DNA of 64,000 nt. Source: Sinotaia quadrata. Lineage: Eukaryota > Mollusca > Gastropoda > Architaenioglossa > Viviparidae. The translations under genes and the position numbers were made by a program. Below, in pieces: positions 22,329-35,600 of this stretch (position 1 is the first letter of the stretch; each line of letters opens with the position of its first letter). The DNA is taken from assembly GCA_028829895.1 (NCBI GenBank), contig CM054180.1, positions 121,024,363-121,088,362 of the forward strand. Direction: 5' to 3'. The notes under the pieces were generated by a model. It saw only the letters and a program-made list of their open reading frames with translations, made no database searches and was not told the DNA's origin.

Positions 22329-22850
22329 CACTTATCACCTATCTCCTAGAAACACAAACACTGCACTTACTATAAAAATAAATAAATAAAAAAATTAAAA
22401 AAATATATAAAAAATCCAAAAAACCCACGATAACACGCACAATCACAAATCTCAAACTCGCTGGTCTAATATGCAAGCGGTACACAAATCAACACACACA
22501 AGGCGACTCTGAAAAAACCCTAAGAGTAAAAAAAAACACAAAAAAACCCCACATACACACACAACACAATAACCCACCACAATCACACGACCAGACATGA
22601 AGACACAACACAACGCACGGACACCACACCCCACCCTCCTTGAATACAAGAGATAGGAGGAAGGCCCCACAGGAATCTACCCAGGACTGAAAACATCAAC
22701 AAGATGAAAAGTTCTAACGCAATCCTTGTGGGCGCACTGTTAGCGGAACTACTACTACTACAAGTAGGGGGATTGATACATCCGTCACGAGGATCTAAAG
22801 AAAGCAAGCATAGATCATCATCATACCCAATGGACTGCAATCTGTCATAA
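21546..22850 (+). mobile_element. Non-LTR retrotransposon (LINE) 3' fragment
   Basis: A 5'-truncated LINE whose recognisable part is an RNase H domain and C-terminal zinc-knuckle-like tail. Its coding strand is strikingly rich in A and C and poor in G. After the stop (22326-22328) comes an A-rich 3' region ending in a TAC trinucleotide run near 22750. The exact 3' limit is uncertain. Confidence 0.6.
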
Positions 22851-24150
22851 TAAAATATTGAGCTTCACCAAATAATCTGCCACATTTCATAAAAACAGGG
22901 CTGTTTTGAGAAAATGTACATCGGTTCTACCTGTTTTTTTTTTCAAAGTACCCAAGTGCAGAGACTGGATGTCTTACAATGACGAAGAGTTTAAATTTGC
23001 TGCAATGCTAAACACAATTAGTGCAATACATTTCTAATGCCAAAGAATACATCAGATATTACTTCAACAACACAGTAAAATTGAGTCAATCACGTGTAAC
23101 ACGGTAGTGCGAGCTTTAGTCTAATGGCTTCTTGTTAACACGAGTAGGGCGAAAGAAAGTTTATCATGTCTAACATTGCACATATAACAAACCTTACAGC
23201 AATTTACTTTTCCGAGTTTACAAGAAAATTATTTGGTCATCTTATTTGTTTTTAAACCTTGTGTCTTATTGTTTCTACTAACAAAGAGAAAACTGAATTT
23301 TTAAAATTTTGAATTAATCACAATTACAAAACAATCGTTGTTACCTCCCGTCTGAAAAGAACTGAATGCATATTAGACAAATCCGTGTGAATGTGTCGCA
23401 GACACCCCCCCCCCCCCCCCCGCCTCCGTTTCCTTTGTTGGAGACGTGAGTAAAAAAAAAAATAAGTTCAAGTAGTGCCGCTTCTATCAGAAAGTGTGCG
23501 AGTTGGAATCGTGACGTGAAATCCAGTGCGTGCAAAGGAATATGAAAGCGTGCGATGTCATTGCGTGTGCTCTTCGGATTCATGGAATGACTTTTGTTAT
23601 TAATGTGAAGAATGCAAAAAAGGAGAAGTCGTGCACCGGGCAGTATGGTCTGCGAAGCCTGCATTAGACCAATAATTGTAAAAGTTAATTTTGTCGGAAA
23701 AAGGAATCCTCTCCCCCCCCCCCCCCGACTTCTAAGTTTATTGGTCAAATACGGAAAGCATCTAAAATTCTAAACGATAATACATGCCAGCTTACGGTTG
23801 GAGACAACAGAGTAAGACTAGAAGACAATTGCAGAAGATAATAAAAGCATTGTTCCCAGCCAAAATTAACAGAAATGAAAAAAAATAACATAGACAAAAT
23901 AATTCAAGCAAATAAACAACACCCCTCTCTCCACCCCCTCCCCCTCAACCCACAACATTAAAGTTGTAATAATCATTGACTCATACAACTGCTCATGAAG
24001 CTGCTTGGCAGTTTGGTCAGAATTATAATTCACGTTTTGTACAACCAAGCTTTTTTGCATGTCCACATAAGATACCCCCGAGTTAAAACCAGCATCCACC
24101 CACGCACACTAAAACGCGTGGCACTATGTCAGGCCACTGAGCTGCAGTGC
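22851..24150. other. Intergenic with two long C tracts
   Basis: Runs of 17 C at 23405-23421 and 14 C at 23713-23726 bracket about 290 bases of locally CG-richer DNA. A 135-codon minus-strand open frame spans it but shows no domain and begins and ends in the G tracts. I do not call it a gene. Confidence 0.5.
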
Positions 24151-24362
24151 AACGTGCATTGGGCTAACTAAAACGCCTGGCGGTTTTAAGTTAACATATT
24201 TAAAATTCTTTCTAACTGTCTAAAGCGTTTGATATTTTGCCTCAGTTGTAGTTCATAACGTGCATTGGGCTAACTAAAACGCCTGGCGGTTTTAAGTTAA
24301 CATATTTAAAATTCTTTCTAACTGTCTAAAGCGTTTGATATTTTGCCTCAGTTGCAGTTCAT
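24151..24362 (+). repeat. 106-bp tandem duplication
   Basis: Bases 24151-24256 are repeated at 24257-24362. I noticed only one substitution (CAGTTGTAG versus CAGTTGCAG), so it is a recent duplication. Confidence 0.95.
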
Positions 24363-26591
24363 AAATCGTTATTTGTTTTCTTTGATTACATTTTATTTTT
24401 ATTTTTAATGATTGAAGAGGGTGAAAAAATTTGAGGATGAAACTGAACTAAAAGCATCATAAATCAGCAGGGATGCGAATTTTGACGATTAATTCATAAA
24501 TTAATTGCTTCAAATTTTAATGTTTAATTATGTTTTTAAAAATCAATTTGCCGGGTGTTACTAATTTCATTCTGGTAGATAGCAATTTCTTGATGTAATA
24601 GAAAACTTGTATATAAACAACAAATCATTACTCATATTTCAGGAAAGTTAAATCAACAATTTGTGTTCAAATGGAGAAAAAATTGACCGCTGTCATTGTA
24701 ACAAACAATTTGCCTTTCCCTCTGAAAGCCTGTTCATTTTTTCAGGCTTTAGTGTTACCAAATGTGAGCGTTTCTTCTACATGAAAATGTCACGAAGCCA
24801 GTTTGTCTTCGAGACATAGTAGTTTACGAAATAATAAATACGGTTCTTTACGCATTTAAAATAAAGAATTATTAGAGGGTAGTGATGTTAGGATTACGGG
24901 AACGCTTCCGCAGTTTGTCTGGAGAGCAAAGTTTTACAGAAGTTGAAAAATTGTTAATATTTTTCGACTTTTAAAAATATGTAATAAATACTTGTTTTTG
25001 AATTATCAAATTGTTTGATATTAATCGATTAATTAATAATTACATGCATTCGATTAATCATTATAAAAAGCAATATCATATATATATATATTTGAGAGAG
25101 ACGATTGTCATAATATCGAATAATAAACAGGTGACTGAATAGATTTACACAGGGCTAGTAGAGTACTACACGGGCTTAAAAGATAACTAGTTCGCATAAC
25201 ATGTGGTACTTAGATATCATTGATTGCTGCTTTCATAATTTTGGTTGCTTATTCTTGTTTACTTGTTACTCGAAATGAGAGAAGTGAGTTTGGGTTTAAA
25301 AAAAACACAATTCCCCCTCCCCCCAAAAAGAAAAAATCCTGAATAAGAAAAATAATTTATCATTAAATTTATATTAGATTTAACAGAAATATAGGTAGCG
25401 ATTTATATACTTACTAATTTATCAAATGTCTACGGTTTACCTATCTATTGATTTGCTTGCATATCTGCTTATTAATCAATGTAATCTTTTCCACCCACGA
25501 GGCTTACACCTTACATTGAGTTAATAAATTTTGATGATATCCATTTTTATACTTAGCTAGAATAAATACATTTTTAACTTCAAAAGTTTGGTTCGGCTCA
25601 GACATACATTGTACCACTCAGGCATTTATTATGCCTTAATATACAATATAGTTTTAAAAATGCTAATACCGTTGCACCAGACCCTTGTCTTCATATACTT
25701 CACACGTACTTCTAGTCCCAGTGTGCACTTTTATAAAGTAAAAAAAGAAAATGAATGTTTAATTTCAGTTTGTAGCTACAATTAAATGCTTTATGACGTT
25801 AGTCTCAATAACCGATGTGTATTATATTATCGTAGGAACGACGGGTCTTCTCAACCCAATGGATCGGATCATTATACGTGCCTAACATATTGGCTAAACT
25901 CGATGACGTCATACGATTTCAGAGGCGTTCTGAGGGGTTGTGTAATCTGTAAGCTCTGCAATATTTAACAATTTGCATTTATGCAATCATTAAAAACTGA
26001 TGTAATTTAATTTCAAGGATGAATCCTCCGATAGTTTTAAATAATTCACAGGTTGTCGTAAACTTCGCATTACACTAAGCCATTTTATCATTCGCGCCAT
26101 GCTCATATCAAGTTATCACTTTTTCCCCAGTTAGCTTTTATCAGTGCAGCATAAACACTGAATAAAGATTATTCCTCCACATTCCCCTAAATAAAATAAA
26201 ATCCATTAATAAAAATGTTCGCTTTAATGTCGATCTAATTATGCAAGTATTCATTGCAATATGAAGAACATGTATTTTCACTTCTTCTAATCAGGACAGT
26301 AGAGATACAAGTTCACACTGACTGACTGAGTTTTAACCGATTTCAAGTGTTTGAATGCGCGCGCGTAAGGACACACAACTCACACTTCCGCTATAAAAAA
26401 TAATTCTGGATTTGGTAAAGTTTCTGAGCAACTTATTGGTGTTATCCAACTATAAAACCTATAATATCATAAAACTGTACATGTTTTATTATAGAAAGTT
26501 GTATAGCTGTCAATCATTTCAAATACTCTTACAGTTGTAAATCGGAAGTACTTTTCACACTTTACCTTTATCCGTCCGCGAGATTGGGAAC
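24363..26591. other. AT-rich intergenic DNA upstream of the Polycomb-like gene
   Basis: No exon or RNA gene recognised. The last few hundred bases are presumably the promoter of the Polycomb-like gene; local CG content rises near 26570. Confidence 0.5.
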
Positions 26592-26609
26592 ATGGCGGGA
26601 GAAAGCTAG
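26592..26609 (+). promoter_or_regulatory. Five-codon upstream ORF overlapping an ATGGCGG (YY1-like) motif
   Basis: ATGGCGGGAGAAAGCTAG encodes Met-Ala-Gly-Glu-Ser and stops 11 nt before the proposed start codon of the Polycomb-like protein. CATGGCGG resembles the core site of YY1/Pho, often found just after transcription starts. Whether this stretch is in the mRNA is inference. Confidence 0.35.
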
Positions 26610-26620
26610 CTTGGAGGAGC

Positions 26621-26626
26621 ATGGAG
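26621..26626 (+). CDS. MTF2: Polycomb-like exon 1 (Met-Glu), proposed
   Basis: ATGGAG is followed by GTAAAT, a good donor, and joins exon 2 in phase 0. An alternative first exon could use another upstream ATG, for example ATGCTTGAAG/GTATTA at 27105. Confidence 0.45.
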
Positions 26627-29600
26627 GTAAATTATTTGGTTAATTTAAATTTTAGATTAAGAAATAAGTACTATTCGTCATAAACCGTAAGATTTATTTG
26701 ACTATTTTCTTATATATAATATAGTTGGCATACCGATAGGTTTGTTCACTGACCAGATCTGGCCTGCTTGGCACTTTGAACAAGTCATGTTAGAAGTTGG
26801 CGCACTGTGTAGATCCGTGTGTCGTTAGTGTGTTCATTGGCTGTGTCATGCTTTATTCAAGGAGGGGCGGGCGGACGACCGCAACAGGTTGGTGCAAACA
26901 AATTGTCGTGAACGATTATAAAGACGACATAGGCTTGAATTCTGGGTTGATTTTCTTTAGTTTAATCTATTAACATTTGATTTTTTGTAGCCTATTTGTA
27001 TTTAGTTTTATTTTGTTTGGTGTATATGATTCTTTGAATGTCGCTAGATAGAAAACGAAAATTTAAATAATGGGCACACAGAAAATTTAAAAATAGCGAA
27101 AACCATGCTTGAAGGTATTACGAGAATGAGCTTTCCTAGTTTCCTTTTTCTAAAAGTTAATCATTTAATTGATATGAATACAGCAATTAATGAATTATAT
27201 AGTGCATATAATTTTAGCATTTGTGGGATTCTTTCTTGCGTTTCATGTTTTGCAAATGAATGTATTATGTACACGTGTAATATTAAGTAAATGTACTTCA
27301 TGTCCCCAGTTCAGGTAGAGACAGCGGCATACCTGGTTTTGATAGCCATTTAGAATGTCCTCTTGTCCTAAATTTACTATTACTAGTAACTCCGAAAGAA
27401 AATAATAAAATTTACGGGTTTACATTGCAATAAGTAGGGCAACACTCGTAATAAATAGGACTACATTTGACATTTTAAACTCTGGGTTATGATTTGTTTT
27501 ACCGAGTCCGCACTTTAGCTTAATTTTTATTGCATAATATTAAAGTGGGATGGGTGTAACACTGAATATAATTTATTATAATGCCTACCTATATGGCAAA
27601 TATAACAACATTTTATATTTACTGTTTCTTTTGAAAACCCGTATCAAATTCAAAAGGAGTATAGGGCTAGGAGATATTTGAGAATGATAACAGTAGGCCT
27701 ATAATTAGTAATAGTATTGATACCTGTGCCAAATAACAGTAGGCCGTATTGATACCTGTGCCAAATAGCTTATTGTTGTTTTTTTTAATCCTTTTTTTTT
27801 TTTGCCAACCAGCAACCAAAAGTACATCAGTGCTGGCTTCTGAGGCTAATGCATTTTTTTTGTGTGTGCTTTTTAATCAGAAAATTATGTCAGGACAACA
27901 TATGATATTTGATGTACAGAAGATAGGTCAGCTTAACCTAATATGAAGCCATTATATGGTTAAGGAATCAAAACTCTGCTCTTTGACAGTTGATAACAAG
28001 AAGTGATCTTGAGTCTCATTCATTTTTCTAATTTATTTGTAACTTTAAAAAAAAAAAATTAGATTTTATTCTTTTAGTTTTAAAACCAGTCACTGGATTA
28101 CCTCTCTTGTTTCTAAGGCATCTTCCACACCAAACTTGATGGTGAGCTAGAGACTGATTCTCTGTGTTGCATTCATCTGAATGACTGGAGCTGTCATTGT
28201 CTGAAAAACATTCTGACATATCAATAAGGTTTTGAATCTGTACATCCTTACTAAAAATTTTCATATTTAATATTCCACACTTTCCAGCTAGTGGTATGAT
28301 TTGCATATTTGTGTGGCTCAGCCGATATGCTTGGTAATGTGGCTATATTGGCTGAGGCTGAAAGGGAAGTAAGACATGTTAATTGTAAGGAAATGCTAAA
28401 TTACTATTAAGAAAAAATATTGCTTTGGGGCATAGCTGATAATGATGTAATTTCCATCTAAGATGACATTTAAACTGATTCTTCAGCACATTTTTTGGAA
28501 TGTTTCTGCAGATACTTCAAAGTGACTTTTTGCCTACTTTGTCAGATTTTCTTATCATGATGTATGTAAATTTGTGTAAGTACTTAACTTTAAAATTACA
28601 GAACTAACTTTTTTTTAAATGCATTTTTGCATCATTTATAAGTTGGTTAAACACATTCACTGAGTAATTAGTTTGTGATACATCTACATTAGTAATTTAG
28701 TGCAAATGATTATATACCAAAGTTGCAGGCCTCCAAGAAAATCGTATGCAGCACTGAAAATGCTAATGAATGAGAGATAAACTATATTGATATCAGCAGT
28801 AATAATTACTAATTCAGCTCTTAGACAAGCCTTAGATTTAGAAACCTTGTGATCACATGACCATTGCACTATTACTGTATTAGTCTAAGTTAAAACGAAA
28901 GTACAGAAGTAAGAGCAGGGTTGCTTTGGTCATACATGTATTAAGTCATTTCAGAGGAAAACTTGATGTATGATGTAAAAATTTTGATTACAGTTTAAAG
29001 TTAGTTCATTGATTAAAATTAAATAATTTTTAAGAATGCATACTTATTACATGATTAAGCAGAGAATGCAAAAATGATATTTAAGACCACAACAGTTGAC
29101 CAATTAGATAACTGCTGTATGTTACTCGAGCACTGATGCTGAAACACGCCAACGTAGGCAGGGACTAAAACAAGATAAAAATGGATTTGACATTTAAAAA
29201 TGAAAAGACAACTTTGTGCATATATGTAAAATAATTACATTGTTTTAACCATTCAGAAACCAAATAATATATAGATATCAAATGGCTATTTCAAAAACAT
29301 ATTGCCTCTTTAAGGAGACACACTAATAATAGGAAAAAATCACATATTTTCTCTTTTCACTTGTAAAAGTAATAAGTTATTAAAATATAATGACTGAATT
29401 ATATTTATAAGCTTGTATAAAAATGAATGGCCAAATTGATTCATAAATTAAAACTGTAAGAAACAAGCAGTTGTTGATTTTGAAGTCAATCCCAATAACA
29501 ATAGAACGTCTGGGAATTAATAAAGAAAGTAGCTATTGTTCGTTGTGACAGCAAAACTAGAATAATAATGTTTATTGACTTGGTTACATTGCATACATTT

Positions 29601-32600
29601 TGCAAAAAATTGAACTGTCACAAGCATCTTTTTGCCATCCTCATGTTTAGCTTAACAATTATACAAGTAGTAATATTTACAGAAGCCTGCTTTTTATACT
29701 AATTCTAGTAATTGTACAGCACTATTTAATGACACCAGTATGTATAATAAACCTGAGTAAACCACCACTTAAAAAACAACTTATATATGACATATTGTTT
29801 GAAAATGCTATATTAGACAATATGGGTAATAATTATATTTTAATTTTCTGTAAGTGCGGCCTTTTTTATAGGCACGTGCAATTCCATTTCATTAGGACCC
29901 ATTTAGTTAATCTTTGCATCTTCAGATACAGTGGCATGGTTATTGTGAGTTGTCAGCCTGTTTTATCTGCAAAATTGATGACTGAAACTACAAAGTGAAA
30001 CACCATCACACCATAGAATTCTTATTTATGTGTCCATTTATTTAATTTATTTTTTTTATTTTATAAATTGCTTTTGTTTAAATTCTTGCAATTTTAACTG
30101 AAGTTGAAGATTAAGAATAACACTCCTGATGTTTTATTTTTGTGTGTGTATGTGTGTGTGCACTATAATATTGATACAGATTAAGAAAAAAGAAATGATA
30201 CATTACTGTTCTGACTCTCATTTGTAAATAGAGAAACAGGTTATGCACTTCAAGACAAAATGTAGGAAACTGCCCTGGATGCTCTAAAAACTAAAATATA
30301 TCAACTTTAAATAGAATTACTCACAACTCTTCATGGAGTAGGGTGTATCTTCTCAAGTCAAATGATGGCACTTTATTAGTTTATACAATACTTTTTATTT
30401 AGATATTTTTTTTCTAGATTTGCTGATTTAATTTTTGTGTGTGACCAGGAGTATTTGTTGCATTTTCAATTGCCCTATTCTTTTATGTTCTTTTCTCCAT
30501 ATATCTCAAATATATACTTCTTGTCTTTGATTAAATGACTTAACTGGATACCTTGTGTAATAGAATTGGAAAAGTGGTCTTGTATTAAATTAAACTTGCT
30601 TGTTTGGCATGCTTCAGGTGGATGGTAGTAATGCTAGCAGACACCCTGGCCCTAGTCAGGGAAGCAAAGCAAGGCCCACAGACGAGATGTTTTCAGGAAA
30701 GCGAATCAAAAAAGGAACTAGGGGTCGGCCTAAATCCTGTCCCCTTGGGCAAGGACCAGTTTCTCGAGGATCCAAAGGGTTTTGCCCTGGAGAAGAAGTG
30801 TCAGTGCGCTGGAGTGATGGACTTTTTTACATTGGGCAGATATTGAAGGTCAAATTAAAAATTGTAAAACATTTTTGGGGTGGGTGGGGTGTCATGTGGA
30901 GTTGGGATTATATATAAATATATTTGTAATTTTAAGCTTATTAGTAGGTATTCCAAACATATTTTTCAAAATCCTTACTAATAATTTAAAGGTATATAGA
31001 GAGATAGAACTTTTTCTGCTGATTTCAATAATACTAAAATCAAGTTTATCAATTAGAACCAAAGATACGAATTTTTCAATATTTAATTTTTTGCAAACTT
31101 TTATTAGGTATTCCAAACATCGCTGAATGGATGATTGGGACTTTGTTTTGTCAATTTTTCTACATTTTCAACACTCGTGTTTCCTCTGTATATTGAAGCT
31201 TTGTAAAGTAAAAGCACATGAAACAAAAGTTTGTTCTCTGTTCTGTCTTTCTGTGTTTTTTGTTTTAATAAATAATTGTGAAAAAGTAATAAGAAGTTAT
31301 TCAGAAGTTACCAACCGAGCGACTTTTTGACCAAGACGTCAAAACTTGTCCAGCGCTAACGCTTAACACATGCACTCTTTCTCGGTCCGTGGGGTTGCGT
31401 GCAGTACAGTAATCTAAATATAATAACGGTTTTCATGTAGGGGAGAGAACAAGGTTCATTTCCATACAAAATAGTGCGCGGGAATTTCAAGATAAATTTG
31501 ATAATGTTATTGTTAAACTTAAATTTTCTTAAATTACGTTTTTGGTGATTCCAATAACATAGCAGCCCTAAAAGCTACCAGAAAATAGGAAAATTCTTCA
31601 TCCATAAGTCTATATTATATAGTTTATTTGAGACAAACAATACTGCACGCTTACTGAACTGTGTTGAAAGAACTGTAGTCAGTGACCGAAATCACCGAAG
31701 ACTTTTCAACAACAATGGCGGACTTTATCGAGTACCGTAGTGTTCAACTCTGCGACATTGAACCGGTTTCCACTTTGCATTCTCCTGCATCACTCTGTTT
31801 GAGGATGTTAGTTGATAAGTTAAATCAATTATTTTCAGTTTATAGCGTATATTTGTTCGTTTAAAGGACTATATTAACCGATAAATAAGAATTTTCAGTG
31901 TCTATAGGCCTATGGTAGCGTTCGTCTTTTAAGGCGTTGAAATTTAAAGTTATTATTTTTACCAGATTTTCTTTTCTTTTTTAAAATTTTGATAGACACG
32001 AGTGAGTTATATATTTATTACCTGTATTTTGCAAGCTTATTTTTCCATAATAAATATAAGAGTGAGTTGATAATGCACATATTATTACTATTAGTATTAC
32101 ATTTACAAGGCCTACAGTTCAGAACTTTGGTGGTGGTGGGTGAACTCTGAAATTGACTTAGAATTTATATTCCTTATCCAAAGCTTAAGGTAGCACACCT
32201 AACTGAAATCCAGTAAATGTCAACAACAAAAATTGTATCAAATAAATGAAGGAAATTTTTATTCAAGTTTTCAGAAACTGGTGAAAAATGGTTGATGATT
32301 CAAAATATATAGGCCTCTCTTTTCTTATGAATTTAATAGATTTTGCATCAAAATTATTTATTTCATATAAACATATTTTCTTAAACTTAAAATTTATTAA
32401 TTCTTTTTGACAAGATTATAAGAAAACCTTAAAATATATAGACAAAATATTTGGTAGTCAATTAATATACTGTAATTTCTGGCTAGTGTGTAGCAATCAT
32501 TCAGCTGATGGAACACATATTTTATTTAAATAATAATTTTAAAAAATTTAATTAATTATAATTCCATATCTACACTATAGTAAAATATATAAAAAAGTTA

Positions 32601-35600
32601 GAGGTTCAGAAGCCAGCTTATGTTGTCCTTAAACAGTGTTTAAAATTCTTTGCAGATATCTTTAATAGTTTTTTTTTAAAGATATCCTGCAGAAACCGAA
32701 ATTAATGACTGATTTTCAGTTAACTTAAATCACTAGATGCACACCTTTGCCTACTGTGTGAAATAGAGCGTTTGTGTAATGATTGATAATATTAAAAATA
32801 ACAATTTGCATTGTATGTATAAAGATCATAGTAGTAAGTCACTAGATGCATACCTTTGGCTACTGTGTGAAAGGAAGCGCATGCTTAATGGTTATGGAGA
32901 TGATGCTAATGCCATAGTGATACAGCTATATTTAGGTCTATGCACATAAACGGCCATACACCTATGAACAGGGTAAATCTTGTCTTTTTAAATCTGAAGG
33001 TAAGATTAAAAGCATACAAAAAAAAATTGACACATATAATTTCAGTTTTTGTTTTGATATCACCTAGAGTTACTGTACTTTGATGAGTGTCATATTTTAA
33101 AAAAAAAATTGATGTACTTTGTTCTTTAAGGTGGATGAGGCAAACGACAGGTGCCAGATCCGGTTTGAGGACACTTCAGTCTTCTATATACTATTTAAAG
33201 ACATTCATCGAGGTGTGTGCTTGAAATATTTCTAAACCATTTCTAAAATAGTTCATATGACTTGTTTTAGAAAACTCGCAATTAAGTTATGCTGTGTGAG
33301 TGGTTTGTGTACATCCAGGGGCATTTTGACACAAAATGATTTAATTTTAATCATCTTAAACCCAGGAGACCCATAAGTTTTACATTAGTTAAAAATCTTT
33401 GCCACTTAGATTAGTATACAGATCACGTCTATAAAAGCTACCATAATTCAGTACTTTAAAATAAAATTTACCTAGTGGAACAAAAAAGTATTACTCTAAC
33501 CAGACTCATTTTAAAATATAGAAAATATGTTCAGCTGGTTTTAAGTGGAAATTTTTGCATTGACATTAAACAAATTGATTTTTCTTTCTTTTAAATTGAC
33601 AGAATTTTTCAAGATGAATTATGTAAAAGATAACTGTAGTTTTCTGAAATTAAAAATGATCCTTGCTACTGTGTTTTGGTACATATCAAACCAGTTATTT
33701 GAGTAATAAAAAGAAACATCACTTTCCAATGACTGCCTTTTTTTTTTAATTTGACATTTTTTTTACTTAACATTGTTTTCAGCAAAGCTTGACTACTATT
33801 TTAGTCAGCATTATGTTTATTACATGATGTAGATAATATCTAATTTGTTTAGTGATGAGTTGAATAATAGTTCAGACTTTCAGTGCTTTTGGGAATACCT
33901 CCAGCTTTCTTTCCAGTTCAAAAGCAGCAAGTCCACATTTGATCAACACCATCATTCTAAACTTTTTTCACATTTAACTAAATTCTAACCTCAGTTATTT
34001 TAATAAAATGCCTTTGGAAGGTCAGAAGCTTGCTAATCCAAGTGGAAAATGTTTGTATTTCTGCGGTACACAACAATGGGCCATTTGCTTATTGGTATCA
34101 TCTTTGCAGTACAGAGAACTTTGGTAAGGTGGTTCATTTTGGCCAGTGCAAATAGTGCGAGTTCAAGTATTTCAAACATGGGGTATAAAACCAGTGACAA
34201 GCTGCCTTAGAGCAATTGAAGTCATAAGCAAGAACAAACTGTCAAAGAATTTGTGACTGGTCTTTGAACTTCACTTTTGTCAAAATTGCTTCTGACAACA
34301 AATGCTTTATTTGCAACTCCTCCAGTTTTGCAAAATTTTAACTTAAATTTTACTATCAAATTCAGAAGAGATGAGTCATAAACTCTTAACTGCCAATGAC
34401 TTTTAAAAATTATCTATGGATTCCTCTTGCCAAAGCAGGCCCTATGTAGTATCTAATTATTACCAGTATCAGTAATTTAACAAAATGCTCTCATTATTTT
34501 TTGGTTCGCTGGAGAGTATTTCCAGTAATTTTCTCTAAATTAATTAAAAATACTTTTATTCTGAAAGGATATGTTTTGCGAGATGTCCATAAAATAAATA
34601 GTTTGAAATGCTGTGCATGGGCCTTAATTGAATTACTTTTCCTTTTATTTCAACACAAATCCTCCAGTGTGATTTGTTTTTCAGGTCCCTCTCAAGGAGA
34701 GATAAACTGTTGTGTCTGTCAAGGGGAAGCATCTGATCCACCTAATGAAATTGTGCTCTGTGATAACTGTGGCATGGGTAAGTTACACCTTGTTTGAATA
34801 TTTTCTGAAATATTTCATTTGTTTCTTATCTGTGTTTTCCTTGGACTCCACTTTCAGATTTCACGAAGTCACATTTGTCATGTTAAATAAAATTTTTAGA
34901 TGTCACACTCCATTTAAAGCACTGGTTCTTGTCTAGTTTTTAGTAATGCAGGCCCAGGTCAGAGTGCTAAGAATTTTTATATTGATTGACTGTTTGCAGG
35001 TTACCACCAAGTATGCCATAATCCTCCCATCCACAGCTCCATTCTCCAACCAAATGTACCATTCCTGTGCAAGCTCTGTACCTTCGCTGTCAGCATCCAG
35101 GTGATTATATCTTTCATTAGATAATCTTTAGGTTCTAGTTTGCTATTCACGTCATTCTGAGAATACGTAATGATGCATACTTCAAATTTCCTTTTAAAAA
35201 ATGTTTATTTGGTGATTTATTTATTGATTATTTTATGTGTATTTCATTAATAGCTGTTGGCAAGGACACTTATGCTTTTCTTTTTCTTTAATTTATATGT
35301 TCTCTGTTACCATACTTTGAAACAGACCCACAATTTGATACACTTGCTTATCATCACCCTCTTGCTACTATTTTAAATGGCCGATATTTAGCTAACCTCA
35401 GTGAACCAAATAAAACTTTCTAACATATCGTAACCTGTGCGGTTTTTGTATGCATTTTTAGTGCATAAATTTACTGTTAGTGCATAAAAGGGGTTGAATT
35501 TTTTTATAAATAATGAGCAGAGTAATATTTATCACACTACAAAATTTCTTGATCATGCAAATGGTTCAAATGTTTTGGCCGGTTTTGTGCAAAACAATGT

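Noticed and set aside
23341..23748. 135-codon minus-strand frame
   Set aside because: Includes poly-Gly from a C tract, no domain, no introns or relatives recognised; kept only as a note on the C tracts.
27105..27114. ATGCTTGAAG/GTATTA as an alternative first exon
   Set aside because: Leaves phase 1, which does not fit the phase-0 acceptor at 30618.
28028..28306. 92-codon minus-strand frame with Ser/Asp-rich and CGRC segments
   Set aside because: No recognisable family and no splice signals to join other exons; probably chance or transposon debris.
31682..31864. ATGGCGGACTTT with CG-rich context as an alternative first exon of the Polycomb-like gene
   Set aside because: The only plausible donor (GAT/GTTAGT) gives phase 2, which does not fit the phase-0 acceptor at 33131.
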